A DNA stretch of 64,000 nucleotides, from positions 1-64,000 of the forward strand of contig JBGUPU010000062.1 of assembly GCA_045130475.1 (NCBI GenBank), given 5' to 3'. The notes beneath the pieces are model-generated. The model saw only the letters and a program-made list of their open reading frames with translations. It ran no database searches and was not told where the DNA came from. Both the position numbers and the translations under genes were made by a program. Numbering within the stretch: the first letter of the stretch is position 1; every line of letters begins with the position of its first letter. This document shows positions 32,236 to 41,292 of this stretch, piece by piece. The DNA comes from CAG-791 sp045130475. Its GTDB lineage: Bacteria; Bacillota; Clostridia; Lachnospirales; Lachnospiraceae.

Positions 32236-33729
32236 TCACTGCAGAAGGCAGGTCTCATCCATGTGGCCGTCGCGGTACATGGAGAACTGATCCATGGGAT
32301 AATCCTTGAGGTTGTCAAGAACTTTGCGGCCGTCAGCTGCTTTGATGAGGCCTTCACGCGCACGCTTGATCTCCATCTCGGTTCTGTGTCTGGAAGGTCC
32401 GCCGACGCAGCCGCCTTCACAGATCATGCCTTCAACAAAGTCTTCAGGAAGTCTGCCGGCTTTGAGCAGGGTCAGGGTCTTCTTGCAGGCATCACCGCCG
32501 GCGACCTGGACGAGCTTGATGCCGGATGTATCCTCACCGCGCTCCTGCATGCACTCGAGAACTGCCTTGGCAACGCCGCCGGAAGTGGCGAAGCGCTTGC
32601 CCCATACGGAGGATTCCTGATAGGAGTTGTCGGCCGGTTTGACCTCGACGCCCTTGGAGCGCATCAGCGCACGGAATTCACCGTAGGTGATGACATAATC
32701 TGCATTATTCGGAATAGTCTCATCTGCAGCTTCGGACTTCTTGGCAATGCAGGGTCCGAGGAAGACTGTGATGCAGCCGGGATGTGTTTTCTTGAGGTAA
32801 CGGGAAATCGCGCACATCGGGGATACGATGCTGGAGACGTTCTCCTGGAATACCTTGGGGAAGTGCTGACGCTGCATATTAATGAAAGCAGGGCAGCAGG
32901 AGGTGGTCATCTTCTTGCCTTCGTGAGCGGCTTCCGTCCACTCAAGAGACTCATAGGCAGCTGTCATATCGCCGCCGAGACCGACTTCGACCATATCGGC
33001 AAAGCCCATCTCCTTGAAGGCATTCTTGATGGAAAGCATGGTGATATCAGGGCCGAACTGTCCCTCTGTAGCGGGAGCGACCATGGCGATGACTTCGTCG
33101 CCGGCTTTAATATGGCGGATGATATCGACCAGATAAGTCTTGGATCCGATCGCGCCGAACGGGCATGCATGGATGCAGTGACCGCACTGGATACACTTGG
33201 ATTCATCGATATTGCAGATGCCGAACTCGTCGTACTGAAGGGCGCCGACAGGGCAGGCACGCTTGCAGGGACGTACCAGGTGTGCGATTGCGCCGTAAGG
33301 ACATGCATTCGCGCACATACCGCACTCTTTGCACTTGGAAGGATCGATCCTGGTCCTGTGGTCTCCGATCGAGATCGCACCGAAACGGCAGGAGTTGATA
33401 CACGCCTTGCCCATGCAGAGACGGCAGTTGTCCGTTACAGTGTATGCCGCGAGAGGGCACTCTTCACATGCCGGACGGATAACCTGGACAATATTCTTGG
33501 AATCACTGTCCGGATCCGGATTCTGTGCCAGGGAAAGGCGGATTCTCTGTTTGGAAACCTCTCTCTCCTTATAAACACAGCATCGATAGGTAGCAACAGG
33601 TCCCGGGCTGATTTCCAGGGAAAGATTTTTGAGGGATTCATCATTGATATTATCTTCCCACGCAAGCCGGGCCACTTTTTCCATAATACTATGTTTAAGT
33701 CGAACTAATGTAGCATCATTGGTTACCAT
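32236..33729 (-). CDS. Monomeric [FeFe] hydrogenase, group B-like, with multiple [4Fe-4S] clusters
   Basis: This is an iron-only hydrogenase, or hydrogen-sensing relative, of 497 residues. The N-terminal half has Cys-rich ferredoxin-type motifs: CEECPLAAYTVTDNC (88-102), CMGKACINSC, CKECGMCANACP (133-144) and CIQCGHCIHACP (179-190), binding several [4Fe-4S] clusters. The H-cluster domain has L1 TSCCPAF (276-282), L2 LGPCIAKKSE (324-333) and L3 MICEGGCVGGPS (435-446), giving all four cluster Cys. L2 starts GPC rather than the MPC of classic group A enzymes, and the small-subunit tail is absent, which points to group B. The ATG at 33729 follows AGGAGG. No partner subunit or maturase is adjacent. 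Whether it evolves, consumes or senses H2 cannot be said from sequence. Confidence 0.9.
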   Translation of the reverse strand: MVTNDATLVRLKHSIMEKVARLAWEDNINDESLKNLSLEISPGPVATYRCCVYKEREVSKQRIRLSLAQNPDPDSDSKNIVQVIRPACEECPLAAYTVTDNCRLCMGKACINSCRFGAISIGDHRTRIDPSKCKECGMCANACPYGAIAHLVRPCKRACPVGALQYDEFGICNIDESKCIQCGHCIHACPFGAIGSKTYLVDIIRHIKAGDEVIAMVAPATEGQFGPDITMLSIKNAFKEMGFADMVEVGLGGDMTAAYESLEWTEAAHEGKKMTTSCCPAFINMQRQHFPKVFQENVSSIVSPMCAISRYLKKTHPGCITVFLGPCIAKKSEAADETIPNNADYVITYGEFRALMRSKGVEVKPADNSYQESSVWGKRFATSGGVAKAVLECMQERGEDTSGIKLVQVAGGDACKKTLTLLKAGRLPEDFVEGMICEGGCVGGPSRHRTEMEIKRAREGLIKAADGRKVLDNLKDYPMDQFSMYRDGHMDETCLLQ

Positions 33730-33991
33730 ACTTATTTCCTCCTGAATAACTCTGCCCCCTGCCAGTTCCATATATGACGTGCAGGAAAACCCACCTGGAT
33801 TCCTGCATTCGTCTGCCTTAACCGCTCAGAAAATCCACTTCACGATTTGTCAATATTGTATCAAACACAGGACAAAATAACCACTGTTTTTTATAAATCA
33901 CCCGTCATTTTTCTATCGATTGATAAAAACCCCCGAAAGAAAGCCTCAAAACCACGTCCGGAGCTTCCAATGTGCGGCATTCCGTTTTTCA

Positions 33992-34021
33992 TTAGACGTT
34001 CCGTGTCAGATGCGTTACAAT
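33992..34021 (+). promoter_or_regulatory. Candidate promoter of the DJ-1 family gene
   Basis: TTAGAC (33992-33997), an 18-base spacer and TACAAT (34016-34021) lie about 145 bases before the gene. The divergent gap 33730-33990 towards the hydrogenase holds no gene and no promoter I can call with confidence. Confidence 0.4.
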
Positions 34022-34036
34022 AAAGAGACGAAATCC

Positions 34037-34121
34037 AACACCGCAGTCCGGCTGTCCGCTGCCTGCGAGGGCAGAGCGGGAAGGTGTCCAGGGCGTTTGT
34101 GCAGCCTGACGAGACGGTGTT
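34037..34121 (+). other. Structured leader ahead of the DJ-1 family gene
   Basis: An outer perfect 7-bp pair AACACCG (34037-34043)/CGGTGTT (34115-34121) encloses an inner hairpin CCGCT-GCC/GGC-AG-AGCGG (34056-34079). It could be a regulatory 5' leader; no known riboswitch class was recognised. Confidence 0.4.
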
Positions 34122-34165
34122 CCCTCAACCACCTTTTACCTCAACATCATATAAAAGGAGTATAT

Positions 34166-34744
34166 ATGTTTGAAGCAAAGACAAATCTGAAAACTGCTGT
34201 TTTTTTTGCTGACGGATGCGAAGAGATAGAAGGCCTCACTGTCGTCGATCTTCTGTATCGGGCGGGAATCCCCTGCACGAAAGTATCGATCAACGAGGCC
34301 CCCGAAGTCACCTCCTCCCACGAGATCACCTTCCGCACAGACACTACCATCGCGGAGCTGGATTTTGACGAGTACGATATGCTGATCCTTCCCGGCGGTG
34401 TCCCCGGGACCCCGAACCTGCGCGCCTGCGAAAAGCTCATGGAGGAAGTCGTCTCCTTCTGTAAAAAAGGAAAACAGATTGCCGCGATCTGCGCGGCACC
34501 GGGTATTTTTGCCGAGCTCGGCCTCTTAAAAGGCATTCCCGCAACCTGCAACCCCACCCGCGATGACCTGCTCAAAGAAAGCGGCGCTCTGCTGACCCAT
34601 GACAATGTCGTCGTAAGCGGCAACATTATCACCAGCCGTGCCATGGGAACAGCCATCCCCTTTGGACTTGCCATTGTCGCCCACTATCTGGGTGAAGACA
34701 CTGCGCGTGCCCTCGGAGAAAACGTCCTTTACTGCAATCCCTGA
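34166..34744 (+). CDS. DJ-1/PfpI family protein (YajL/ThiJ-like)
   Basis: This 192-residue protein of the DJ-1 superfamily includes glyoxalase III-, deglycase- and stress-linked members. Features are FFADGCEEIEGLTVVD (13-28) with the conserved Glu, LILPGGVPG (73-81) and the nucleophile elbow AAICAAPGIF with Cys109. VSGNIITSRAMGTAIPFGL, also conserved, follows. The ATG at 34166 is set by AAGGAG upstream. An in-frame open stretch reaches back to 33920 but has no family similarity. Old annotations call such proteins thiazole phosphate synthesis proteins, which is not supported. It stands alone, divergent from the hydrogenase. Confidence 0.92.
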   Translation: MFEAKTNLKTAVFFADGCEEIEGLTVVDLLYRAGIPCTKVSINEAPEVTSSHEITFRTDTTIAELDFDEYDMLILPGGVPGTPNLRACEKLMEEVVSFCKKGKQIAAICAAPGIFAELGLLKGIPATCNPTRDDLLKESGALLTHDNVVVSGNIITSRAMGTAIPFGLAIVAHYLGEDTARALGENVLYCNP

Positions 34745-34766
34745 GAATGAGAATCTGTCCAGTGAC

Positions 34767-34801
34767 AAAAAGCCCCTGCGCCGCGGCGCAGGGGCTTTTT
34801 C
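34767..34801. terminator. Bidirectional terminator between the DJ-1 gene and malQ
   Basis: AAAAAGCCCCTGCGCC and its exact complement meet almost without a loop (34767-34800), giving A- and T-runs on both sides. Confidence 0.92.
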
Positions 34802-34826
34802 CATGTCATCAAATGTCTTCGATAAA

Positions 34827-36344
34827 TCAACGGACATAAATGCGTGCATACTCAAGTATCGAGGAGGCGAGCTTCTTCGTGAACACATCGGAGCGCACCC
34901 GCCACTTCCAGTTGTCTCCCAGTGTGGAAGGCGTATTGATCCTGGCTTCGCTTCCCAGACCGAGATAATCCTGCAGAGGAATGATGCATGTGTCCGCGAC
35001 ACTCATCATGGCTGTGCGGATCATCGCCTCTACAGCACCGCCTTTATCCTTTACCCCCAGATAACGCAGGGCATAGGAACGGACATCGGGATCGGTATTG
35101 CTGATCCAGCCGAAGGAGGTATCATTATCGTGTGTACCCGTGTAGACGACGCAGTTCCGTGTAAAATTGTGGGGCTGATAATCACTGTCACTTTTCGCGT
35201 CGAAGGCGAACTGCAGGACTTTCATGCCGGGATAGCCGGTCTCTTCCAGCAGCTCATGGACCTCGGGAGTAAGAAAACCCAGGTCCTCTGCGATCACCTG
35301 GCGGTCGCCGATGACATCCTGCAGGGCATTGAAGAGTTCCATTCCGGGGCCTTTTACCCAGGTTCCGTTCATGGCTGTATTCTCGGAGGCAGGAATCTCA
35401 TAATAGGACTCAAAGCCGCGGAAATGGTCGATCCTGACCGCGTCATAAAAGAAGAAAGCGTGCTCCATACGGGACTTCCACCAGGAATATTCTTCCTCTT
35501 TGTGTCTGTCCCAGTCATAAATCGGATTGCCCCAGAGCTGACCGGTTGCGGAAAACGCATCCGGCGGGCAGCCGGCGACCACAGACGGACGGCCTGTGTC
35601 ATCCAGTTTGAACAGTTCGGGGTGGCTCCATGTGTCCGCGCTGTCCAGCGCCACATAGATGGGAAGATCCCCCAGGATACGGATTCCTTTTTTGGCCGCA
35701 TATTCCTTGACTGCCTTCCACTGGAGGAAAAACATGTACTGCAGGAAAAAGTAAAAACGGATCTCATTCTGCAGCTCTTTGCGCCAGCTTTTCATTGCTT
35801 CGGGACGACGCAGACGAATATCTTCATCCCAGTCCATCCATGGCACATTTTCGAAACGGCCTTTCAGGGCACTGTAGAGGGCATAGTCCTCCAGCCACTC
35901 CTTGTTGTTTGTGATATATGTCTCAAATGCATAGCGGTCACGGTTATGGGCAGGGTCAGCCCATTGGCCGTTCGAATGAAGCGAATAGGGACTGTTTTCA
36001 TAGGCATGATGGAGCAGTATATAGCGGGACTGATAGATCCGTTCGTAATCCACATAAGAGGGATTGCTGCCGAAGTCGTAGCTGTCCGCCTCCTGACGGG
36101 TGATATACCCGGCACCGATCAGCTGCTCCAGATCGATAAAGTACGGATTCCCTGCAAAAGTAGAAAAGGACTGATACGGGGAATCACCGTAACCGGTCTG
36201 GCCCAGGGGCAGAATCTGCCACCAGGTCTGCCCGGCCTCTTCAAGAAAGTCAACGAAACGATACGCTTCCGTGGAAAAACACCCGATACCGTATCTGGAC
36301 GGCAGGCTTGCAACCGGAAGCAGGACACCACAGGTCCGTTTCAT
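34827..36344 (-). CDS. malQ: 4-alpha-glucanotransferase (amylomaltase)
   Basis: This GH77 enzyme moves alpha-1,4-glucan segments between malto-oligosaccharides in glycogen or maltodextrin use. The 505-residue length is typical. Visible family segments are GVLLPVASLPSRYGIG at the start, WWQILPLGQTGYGDSPYQSFS and GDLPIYVALDSADTW. Next comes DAVRIDHFRGFESYYEIPA with the nucleophile Asp of RIDHFRGF, then VIAEDLGFLTPEV with the acid Glu, and YTGTHDNDT. AGGAGG precedes the ATG. It stands alone; the rest of glycogen metabolism is elsewhere. Confidence 0.97.
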   Translation of the reverse strand: MKRTCGVLLPVASLPSRYGIGCFSTEAYRFVDFLEEAGQTWWQILPLGQTGYGDSPYQSFSTFAGNPYFIDLEQLIGAGYITRQEADSYDFGSNPSYVDYERIYQSRYILLHHAYENSPYSLHSNGQWADPAHNRDRYAFETYITNNKEWLEDYALYSALKGRFENVPWMDWDEDIRLRRPEAMKSWRKELQNEIRFYFFLQYMFFLQWKAVKEYAAKKGIRILGDLPIYVALDSADTWSHPELFKLDDTGRPSVVAGCPPDAFSATGQLWGNPIYDWDRHKEEEYSWWKSRMEHAFFFYDAVRIDHFRGFESYYEIPASENTAMNGTWVKGPGMELFNALQDVIGDRQVIAEDLGFLTPEVHELLEETGYPGMKVLQFAFDAKSDSDYQPHNFTRNCVVYTGTHDNDTSFGWISNTDPDVRSYALRYLGVKDKGGAVEAMIRTAMMSVADTCIIPLQDYLGLGSEARINTPSTLGDNWKWRVRSDVFTKKLASSILEYARIYVR

Positions 36345-36405
36345 GGCATTTCCTCCTAAAAGGTCTTATTACTTACATTGAGACATATTCAAGATTCTCT
36401 CGCGG

Positions 36406-38634
36406 TTACTGCTGGCGCTCCGCAGCAGACCCCCACTGAATCTTGCGCACCATATTGACAAATTCTCCGTTCGAGCGTGTCTTCGCGAACAGATCCAGCG
36501 CCTGTGTCACTGCCTGTTCGGCACTCAGTCCGTTGAGGGCGCGCCGGACTATGCTCATAGCACTCTGTTCATCCGGCGTCAGCAGCAGGTCGTCTCTGCG
36601 TGTTCCGGACCTCACGATATCGATCGCAGGAAAGATCCGGCGCTCGGAAAGGCGTCTGTCAAGGACAAGTTCCATATTGCCGGTTCCCTTGAATTCCTCA
36701 AAGACGATATCATCCATCTTGCTCCCGGTTTCGATCAGGGCAGTCGCAAGGATCGTCAGGCTTCCCCCCTCCCTCATGTTTCTGGCTGCGCCGAAGAAAC
36801 GCTTGGGCATGTGGAGTGCCGCCGGGTCAAGGCCTCCCGAGAGCGTGCGTCCGCTGGAAGGTTCAGTAATATTATAAGCCCTGGTGAGGCGGGTGATAGA
36901 ATCAAGGAGGATCATGACATCCTTCTTGTGTTCTACAAGACGTCTGGCCCGCTCGATCGCCATCTCAGAGACCCGCTTATGGTGCTCGGGAAGTTCGTCA
37001 AAAGTGGAATAGATCACTTCGGCGTCCGGACCCTCGATCGCTTCGCGGATGTCCGTGACCTCTTCGGGCCGCTCATCAATCAGGAGCACGATCAGATGAA
37101 TCTCCGGATTATTGTATTTGACAGAGCGAGCCACCTCTTTGATCAGTGTCGTCTTGCCTGCCTTAGGCGGAGAGACGATCATGCCGCGCTGTCCCTTTCC
37201 CACAGGACTGATCAGATCCATGATGCGCATGGATACACTGCTTCCGTTTCGCTCGAGGCGGATCCTCTCATCCGGAAAGACCGGTGTCATGTCTTCAAAA
37301 TTATAGCGGCGCGTCGCTTCCTCCGGTGAAAATCCATTGACGCTCTTGACATAGAGAAGAGCACTGAATTTCTCACCCTGGGTACGGACGCGGATGTTTC
37401 CCACAATGATATCGCCGGTCTTGAGGCCAAAGCGGCGGATCTGGCTGGGAGCCACATAAATATCGTTTTCACCGGGCATATAATTGGCACAGCGGATAAA
37501 TCCAAATCCATCCTGCATGACCTCCAGGATTCCGTTTGCCATGTTGCCGCTGTCCAGTTCCGCATTCAGCTCATCCTTGTGGAAAACCGGTGTATCCGGG
37601 CGTCCGGGCTGATAGAATCTGGAGAGCCGTGCGCCGGCCGTCTCTGTCTGCATGTCCGGGGAAAGCCCCTGGTCATCTGCTGCCTGAACGCTTCCCTGTC
37701 CCGGGGCGCTCTGTCTGGAAAAATCATTCTGTCTGGCAGACTGCATGTTCTGATAGACAGACGCCTGTTCGCGGACCACTGCCCCCGCTGCCTCGGCGGA
37801 AGACTCACTATAGGAGACAGCAGGTGCCGGATCCCCCGCTGCCTGCTCGGGGAGACGCGCCCTCTCGGTCTGTTCCGCCGCAGTATTTCTGTCGGAATAT
37901 TGTTCGTTGAGACGGGTGCGGTCGCGGGAAGAATCCGCGAACCGGTTTCTGCCCGTCTGGGAGGAATATCCTGTCTGACCGGACTGCCTGCCCTGGCGGT
38001 TCTGACGGCCGGACTGTGTATTCTGCAGGTCTTCCCTGCGCTGGCGGTTCATCTGCCTTCGGCCTGCACCGTTACCGGAAGTATAATTGCCGTTCCCCTG
38101 CCGGCTTCTTGATGTCCCCTGGGTCCTCTGTCTGGCCTGGCTGCCGCCGGCAGTGTTTTTTTCTTTGCGGTCTGCGCCGAAATGTTCTTCTTCAGGCGCT
38201 GCACCCTCCTGCCGGGAAATGTCATTTCTGTTTCCCTGAAGATCTGCATTTGTTTCCGCCGGTCCGTTGGTTCCTGCCGCCTTTCCCGCATTCTCAATCT
38301 CTGCAGCGGTATCTTTTTTGTCGTTGCTGCGGTCCATCCCGGTGCCGTCCCCGGTATCCGGCAGTTCAGAACCCGTGTCCGACGCCGAAGAACCAGGCTC
38401 CGCGTTCTCACTGCGGCCGGGCTTTTTGCCGTTCCCTGCCGCCTGGGCGGCCTCCTGCATCTGACGCCTCTGTATTCTTTCATTTCGGAGGATTATGGCC
38501 TCCTCCTCGTCTCTTTTTAACATCGCATCGATCAAATCTGCTTTTTTGAGCGTTGAAATCCTGCGCATTCCTCTGTTTTTCGCTATTTCACGAAGATCAT
38601 GCAGTGAAATGGACTCATAACGTTCTCTAGTCAT
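36406..38634 (-). CDS. rho: Transcription termination factor Rho with a long disordered insertion
   Basis: Rho is the hexameric RNA-dependent ATPase that ends transcription at unstructured C-rich sites. The 742-residue chain is far longer than the usual 420. An N-terminal Rho_N helical domain (1-45) is followed by about 285 low-complexity residues (roughly 62-345) rich in Gln, Asn, Arg, Gly and Ser. The cold-shock RNA-binding domain comes next (about 364-435, with GFGFIR and YVAPSQIRRFGL). The ATPase core carries Walker A PPKAGKTT (489-496), LIDERPEEVTD and the Q-loop/R-loop regions near 590-625. GGAGGAG precedes the ATG. Comparable insertions occur in other anaerobe Rho proteins, and some drive condensate formation. 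Gene identity is secure; the role of the insert is inference. Confidence 0.97.
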   Translation of the reverse strand: MTRERYESISLHDLREIAKNRGMRRISTLKKADLIDAMLKRDEEEAIILRNERIQRRQMQEAAQAAGNGKKPGRSENAEPGSSASDTGSELPDTGDGTGMDRSNDKKDTAAEIENAGKAAGTNGPAETNADLQGNRNDISRQEGAAPEEEHFGADRKEKNTAGGSQARQRTQGTSRSRQGNGNYTSGNGAGRRQMNRQRREDLQNTQSGRQNRQGRQSGQTGYSSQTGRNRFADSSRDRTRLNEQYSDRNTAAEQTERARLPEQAAGDPAPAVSYSESSAEAAGAVVREQASVYQNMQSARQNDFSRQSAPGQGSVQAADDQGLSPDMQTETAGARLSRFYQPGRPDTPVFHKDELNAELDSGNMANGILEVMQDGFGFIRCANYMPGENDIYVAPSQIRRFGLKTGDIIVGNIRVRTQGEKFSALLYVKSVNGFSPEEATRRYNFEDMTPVFPDERIRLERNGSSVSMRIMDLISPVGKGQRGMIVSPPKAGKTTLIKEVARSVKYNNPEIHLIVLLIDERPEEVTDIREAIEGPDAEVIYSTFDELPEHHKRVSEMAIERARRLVEHKKDVMILLDSITRLTRAYNITEPSSGRTLSGGLDPAALHMPKRFFGAARNMREGGSLTILATALIETGSKMDDIVFEEFKGTGNMELVLDRRLSERRIFPAIDIVRSGTRRDDLLLTPDEQSAMSIVRRALNGLSAEQAVTQALDLFAKTRSNGEFVNMVRKIQWGSAAERQQ

Positions 38635-39186
38635 TCAATCTCCTCCAATAATATATGATCCTCACATACAGGCCGCGGAATCAAAAAAAGCCTGCAGTGT
38701 ATAAGTCGTTTTTCACCTGTGTGTGCAGTAAAAAGTCATGAAATATCACAACGGACATATTTTCAATCTTTTTACAGGGCAATATAAAACTGGCCAATCC
38801 TTCCACAGGATCGTCCGGAAAAACAAATCCAAATAATAATGTTCGAATATATTAATCTGAGAATACTACTCTGCCTGAAATGTCTGCTTCCATGCAGGCA
38901 CACAAAAAAAGCCTCTGATTTAAAAATATGATTGCGATAAATATGGAAAAATGCCGATTGATGAAATAAGCTGGCAGGTCGTGCTGCGCCGTCCTCGTTT
39001 GATGGAAACCAAAATACTCTGTCACACTTCCTTCGCTCCGATTCAGTGCGGCAGACCATTTTATTTAAAGACTGTGTACAGAGAGCTTCAGCGCCCGCAC
39101 GGCATACACATATGACTTGATCATAGATTCGGCAGGAACAATCCATCCTGTCCTTTGATGATGTACTTTAATGAATTATAGACCAG
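38635..39186 (-). other. Non-coding gap ahead of rho, possible long leader or small RNA
   Basis: No protein gene is supported in these 552 bases; a 124-codon open frame at 38772-39146 on the minus strand has no usual composition or ribosome site. On the minus strand there are hairpins such as ATCCT/AGGAT (about 38790-38810) and TGCCTG..CAGGCA around CTGC..GCAG (about 38870-38905), with a T-run just before the latter. The AT-rich and GC-rich blocks alternate. It may be the rho 5' leader, since rho is often autoregulated by early termination, or an independent RNA. Confidence 0.4.
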
Positions 39187-39702
39187 TCAAAATAGATTTT
39201 CAATGAGATATTGGTATATGTCTGTGTTTTTTTCCGGCCATTTCCCCGCAATTGCCTCAGCAGAAGCTGCATCCGGGACTGCGATCTTCACCTCAAGAAT
39301 CGTGGCATCCTTCTCTTTTACAGACATGCGGACTTCATAAACACCGGATGTCATACGCTCATACACAGCTGTCACCTCGCGGTCCTCCCGGATCTGCCGT
39401 CCGTTCTCGACAAGCCAGGCATCCGCCTGACTGCGGATCTGAGGGCTGAGCCGCGCGCCGAAGAAACCGAGCGCCTGGAGGCCGGCGTCGGTCAGATTCA
39501 GAAATTTCTTGTCCCCGCGCAATACAATGCGGACAAGCCCCTGCTTTTCAAGCTGGGCATAGCTCTCCGCAAGCGAAACAAAATTTGCGTACCCGCTCTC
39601 CAAAAGGAAGGAAGAGAGCATACCCTGCGTCACTTCTCCTTCCGCGCGGTCAAGCATATAAAGAATGATCAGTTTATAGACAGTAAATACGTTGTCCATC
39701 AT
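39187..39702 (-). CDS. DUF4364-like winged-helix protein
   Basis: This 171-residue protein resembles DUF4364, an uncharacterised Clostridia family with a predicted N-terminal winged helix. The N-terminal part (about 1-75) reads like a wHTH: KLIILYMLDRAEGEVTQGMLSSFLL, then AQLEKQGLVRIVLRGDKKFLNLTDAGLQALGFF. The C-terminal part is a mixed alpha/beta domain with MTSGVYEVRMSVKEKD. It may be a DNA-binding regulator, but targets are unknown. Two tandem ATGs leave the start uncertain by one codon; GGGAGATGG precedes them. It follows rarA by 33 bases and is probably co-transcribed with it. Confidence 0.8.
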   Translation of the reverse strand: MMDNVFTVYKLIILYMLDRAEGEVTQGMLSSFLLESGYANFVSLAESYAQLEKQGLVRIVLRGDKKFLNLTDAGLQALGFFGARLSPQIRSQADAWLVENGRQIREDREVTAVYERMTSGVYEVRMSVKEKDATILEVKIAVPDAASAEAIAGKWPEKNTDIYQYLIENLF

Positions 39703-39735
39703 CCATCTCCCGGCTGATACTCAGTCCAAATGCTT

Positions 39736-41097
39736 TTACGATTCGCGTTCCAGCAGGTCTTCGGGTCTCTCATAGCGCTCATTGCCGGTCAGGCGGCAGA
39801 GACGACGGCGGATCTCCTGCTCATATCCGTTTTCGGACGGCTCATAGAGCTTTGCACCTCTGACACTTTCAGGAAGATACGGCTGCCCGCTGTAATGTTC
39901 CTTATACAGATGGGCATACTGATATCCCAGTCCGCGTCCGAGTTTGCCGGCGCCGCCGTAGTGGGAATCCTGCAGATAGGGAGGAACAGGCAGATTCCCG
40001 GTCCTTCGCACCAGTTCCTTGGCCGAAAAGATCGCGTTTGTTGCCGCGTTGCTCTTGGGGGCACACGCAACATAGGAGGCCGCCTGCGACAAGATAATCT
40101 GCGCCTCAGGCAGGCCGATCCGCTCACAGGCCAGGGAGCAGGAAACTGCGACACAGATCGCCTGCGGATCTGCATTCCCCACATCCTCTGACGCGCAGAT
40201 CATGATCCTGCGCGCGATGAATTTCGGGTCCTCTCCGGCCCCAAGCATCCGTGCCAGGTAGTAGACGGCCGCATCGGGATCCGATCCCCGCATGCTCTTG
40301 ATAAAGGCGGAAATCGTGTCGTAATGATTGTCTCCCCCCTTGTCGTAACGCGGCGCACGCCGCTGGATACACTCCTGGGCAATTTCCAGCGTAATGTGGA
40401 TCTTCCGGTCTTCCGACGGCTCCGTCGTCAGTATCCCGAGCTCCACTGCGCTCAGAGCCCGCCTTGCGTCGCCATCCGAGACATCCGCCAGAAAATCCGC
40501 GGCGTCATCATCAATGACTGCATTGTACATGCCCATACCCCTCTCACTGTCATAGACAGCGCGCAGGATGAGGGCGCGCACATCCGCCTGCGACAGAGGT
40601 TTGAGTTCGAAGACCGTCGACCTGGAGATCAGCGCCCCGTTTACCTCGAAATAGGGATTCTCTGTGGTCGCTCCGATCAGAGTGACCGTACCGTCTTCGA
40701 CGAAAGGAAGCAGATAATCCTGCTGGGATTTGTTGAACCGGTGGATCTCATCGATAAAGAGGATGGTCTTTTTCCCGTACATGCCCAGACGGTCTTTTGC
40801 CGCTTTCACCGCCTCTTCCATGTCTTTTTTGCCGGAGGTCGTGGCATTGAGCTGGACAAACTCCGCGCTCGTGGTATTGGCGATCACCCGGGCAAGTGTG
40901 GTCTTGCCCGTCCCGGGCGGGCCGTAAAAAATAAGCGACCCAAGCTTGTCCGCCTGGATTGCCCTTCGAAGAAGACGCCCCTTTCCGATTATATGCTCCT
41001 GCCCGACCACTTCGTCGAGCGTCGCAGGCCGGATCCTCGCTGCCAGGGGAGACTCCGTCTCCTGCCTTTCCTGCCGCATGTACTCAAATAAATCCAT
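39736..41097 (-). CDS. rarA: Replication-associated recombination protein RarA (MgsA)
   Basis: RarA is an AAA+ ATPase related to clamp loaders that acts at stalled replication forks. The 453-residue protein starts MDLFEYMRQ and has RIRPATLDEVVGQEHIIG and Walker A GPPGTGKTTLARVIA. Walker B ILFIDEIHRFNKSQQD and sensor 1 LIGATTENPYFEVN follow. The C-terminal MgsA region contains SAFIKSMRGSDPDAAVYYLARML and a final HYSGQPYLPESVRG-type end. The ATG at 41097 starts the conserved region; upstream in-frame residues are unlike the family. The ribosome site is weak. Confidence 0.96.
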   Translation of the reverse strand: MDLFEYMRQERQETESPLAARIRPATLDEVVGQEHIIGKGRLLRRAIQADKLGSLIFYGPPGTGKTTLARVIANTTSAEFVQLNATTSGKKDMEEAVKAAKDRLGMYGKKTILFIDEIHRFNKSQQDYLLPFVEDGTVTLIGATTENPYFEVNGALISRSTVFELKPLSQADVRALILRAVYDSERGMGMYNAVIDDDAADFLADVSDGDARRALSAVELGILTTEPSEDRKIHITLEIAQECIQRRAPRYDKGGDNHYDTISAFIKSMRGSDPDAAVYYLARMLGAGEDPKFIARRIMICASEDVGNADPQAICVAVSCSLACERIGLPEAQIILSQAASYVACAPKSNAATNAIFSAKELVRRTGNLPVPPYLQDSHYGGAGKLGRGLGYQYAHLYKEHYSGQPYLPESVRGAKLYEPSENGYEQEIRRRLCRLTGNERYERPEDLLERES

Positions 41098-41183
41098 ATC
41101 TGTAGACCCCGCAGAAAGCCGCTTTTCAGATCCCGCAGAAGACCAGACGCAGGCCGGATGCAGGCAATCTGCCGTTAATGAAG

Positions 41184-41228
41184 GGCACCCCTTATGCCGC
41201 ATGCGCGGCTTAAGGAGTGCCTTGTTTT
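41184..41228. terminator. Long hairpin between rarA and the LTA-synthase-like gene
   Basis: GGCACCCCTTATGCCGC (41184-41200) and GCGGCTTAAGGAGTGCC (41205-41221) form an almost complete stem with a 4-base loop. TTGTTTTT follows on the plus strand. On the minus strand, where the preceding gene is read, the T-run is weak. It marks the right end of the rarA unit and the end of the polysaccharide region. Confidence 0.65.
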
Positions 41229-41292
41229 TATTTGTAAAGATGAATCCGATTATAACAGAATGCTATATCCCGGTCAATGTGTGAGCACTGAG

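Noticed and set aside
33920..34165. N-terminal extension of the DJ-1 family protein
   Set aside because: The extra 82 residues do not resemble the family; AAGGAG marks the ATG at 34166, and the stretch holds a structured leader and a promoter candidate.
38772..39146. A 124-codon frame ahead of rho
   Set aside because: Cys/Arg/Phe-rich composition, no ribosome site and overlap with hairpins; more likely non-coding.
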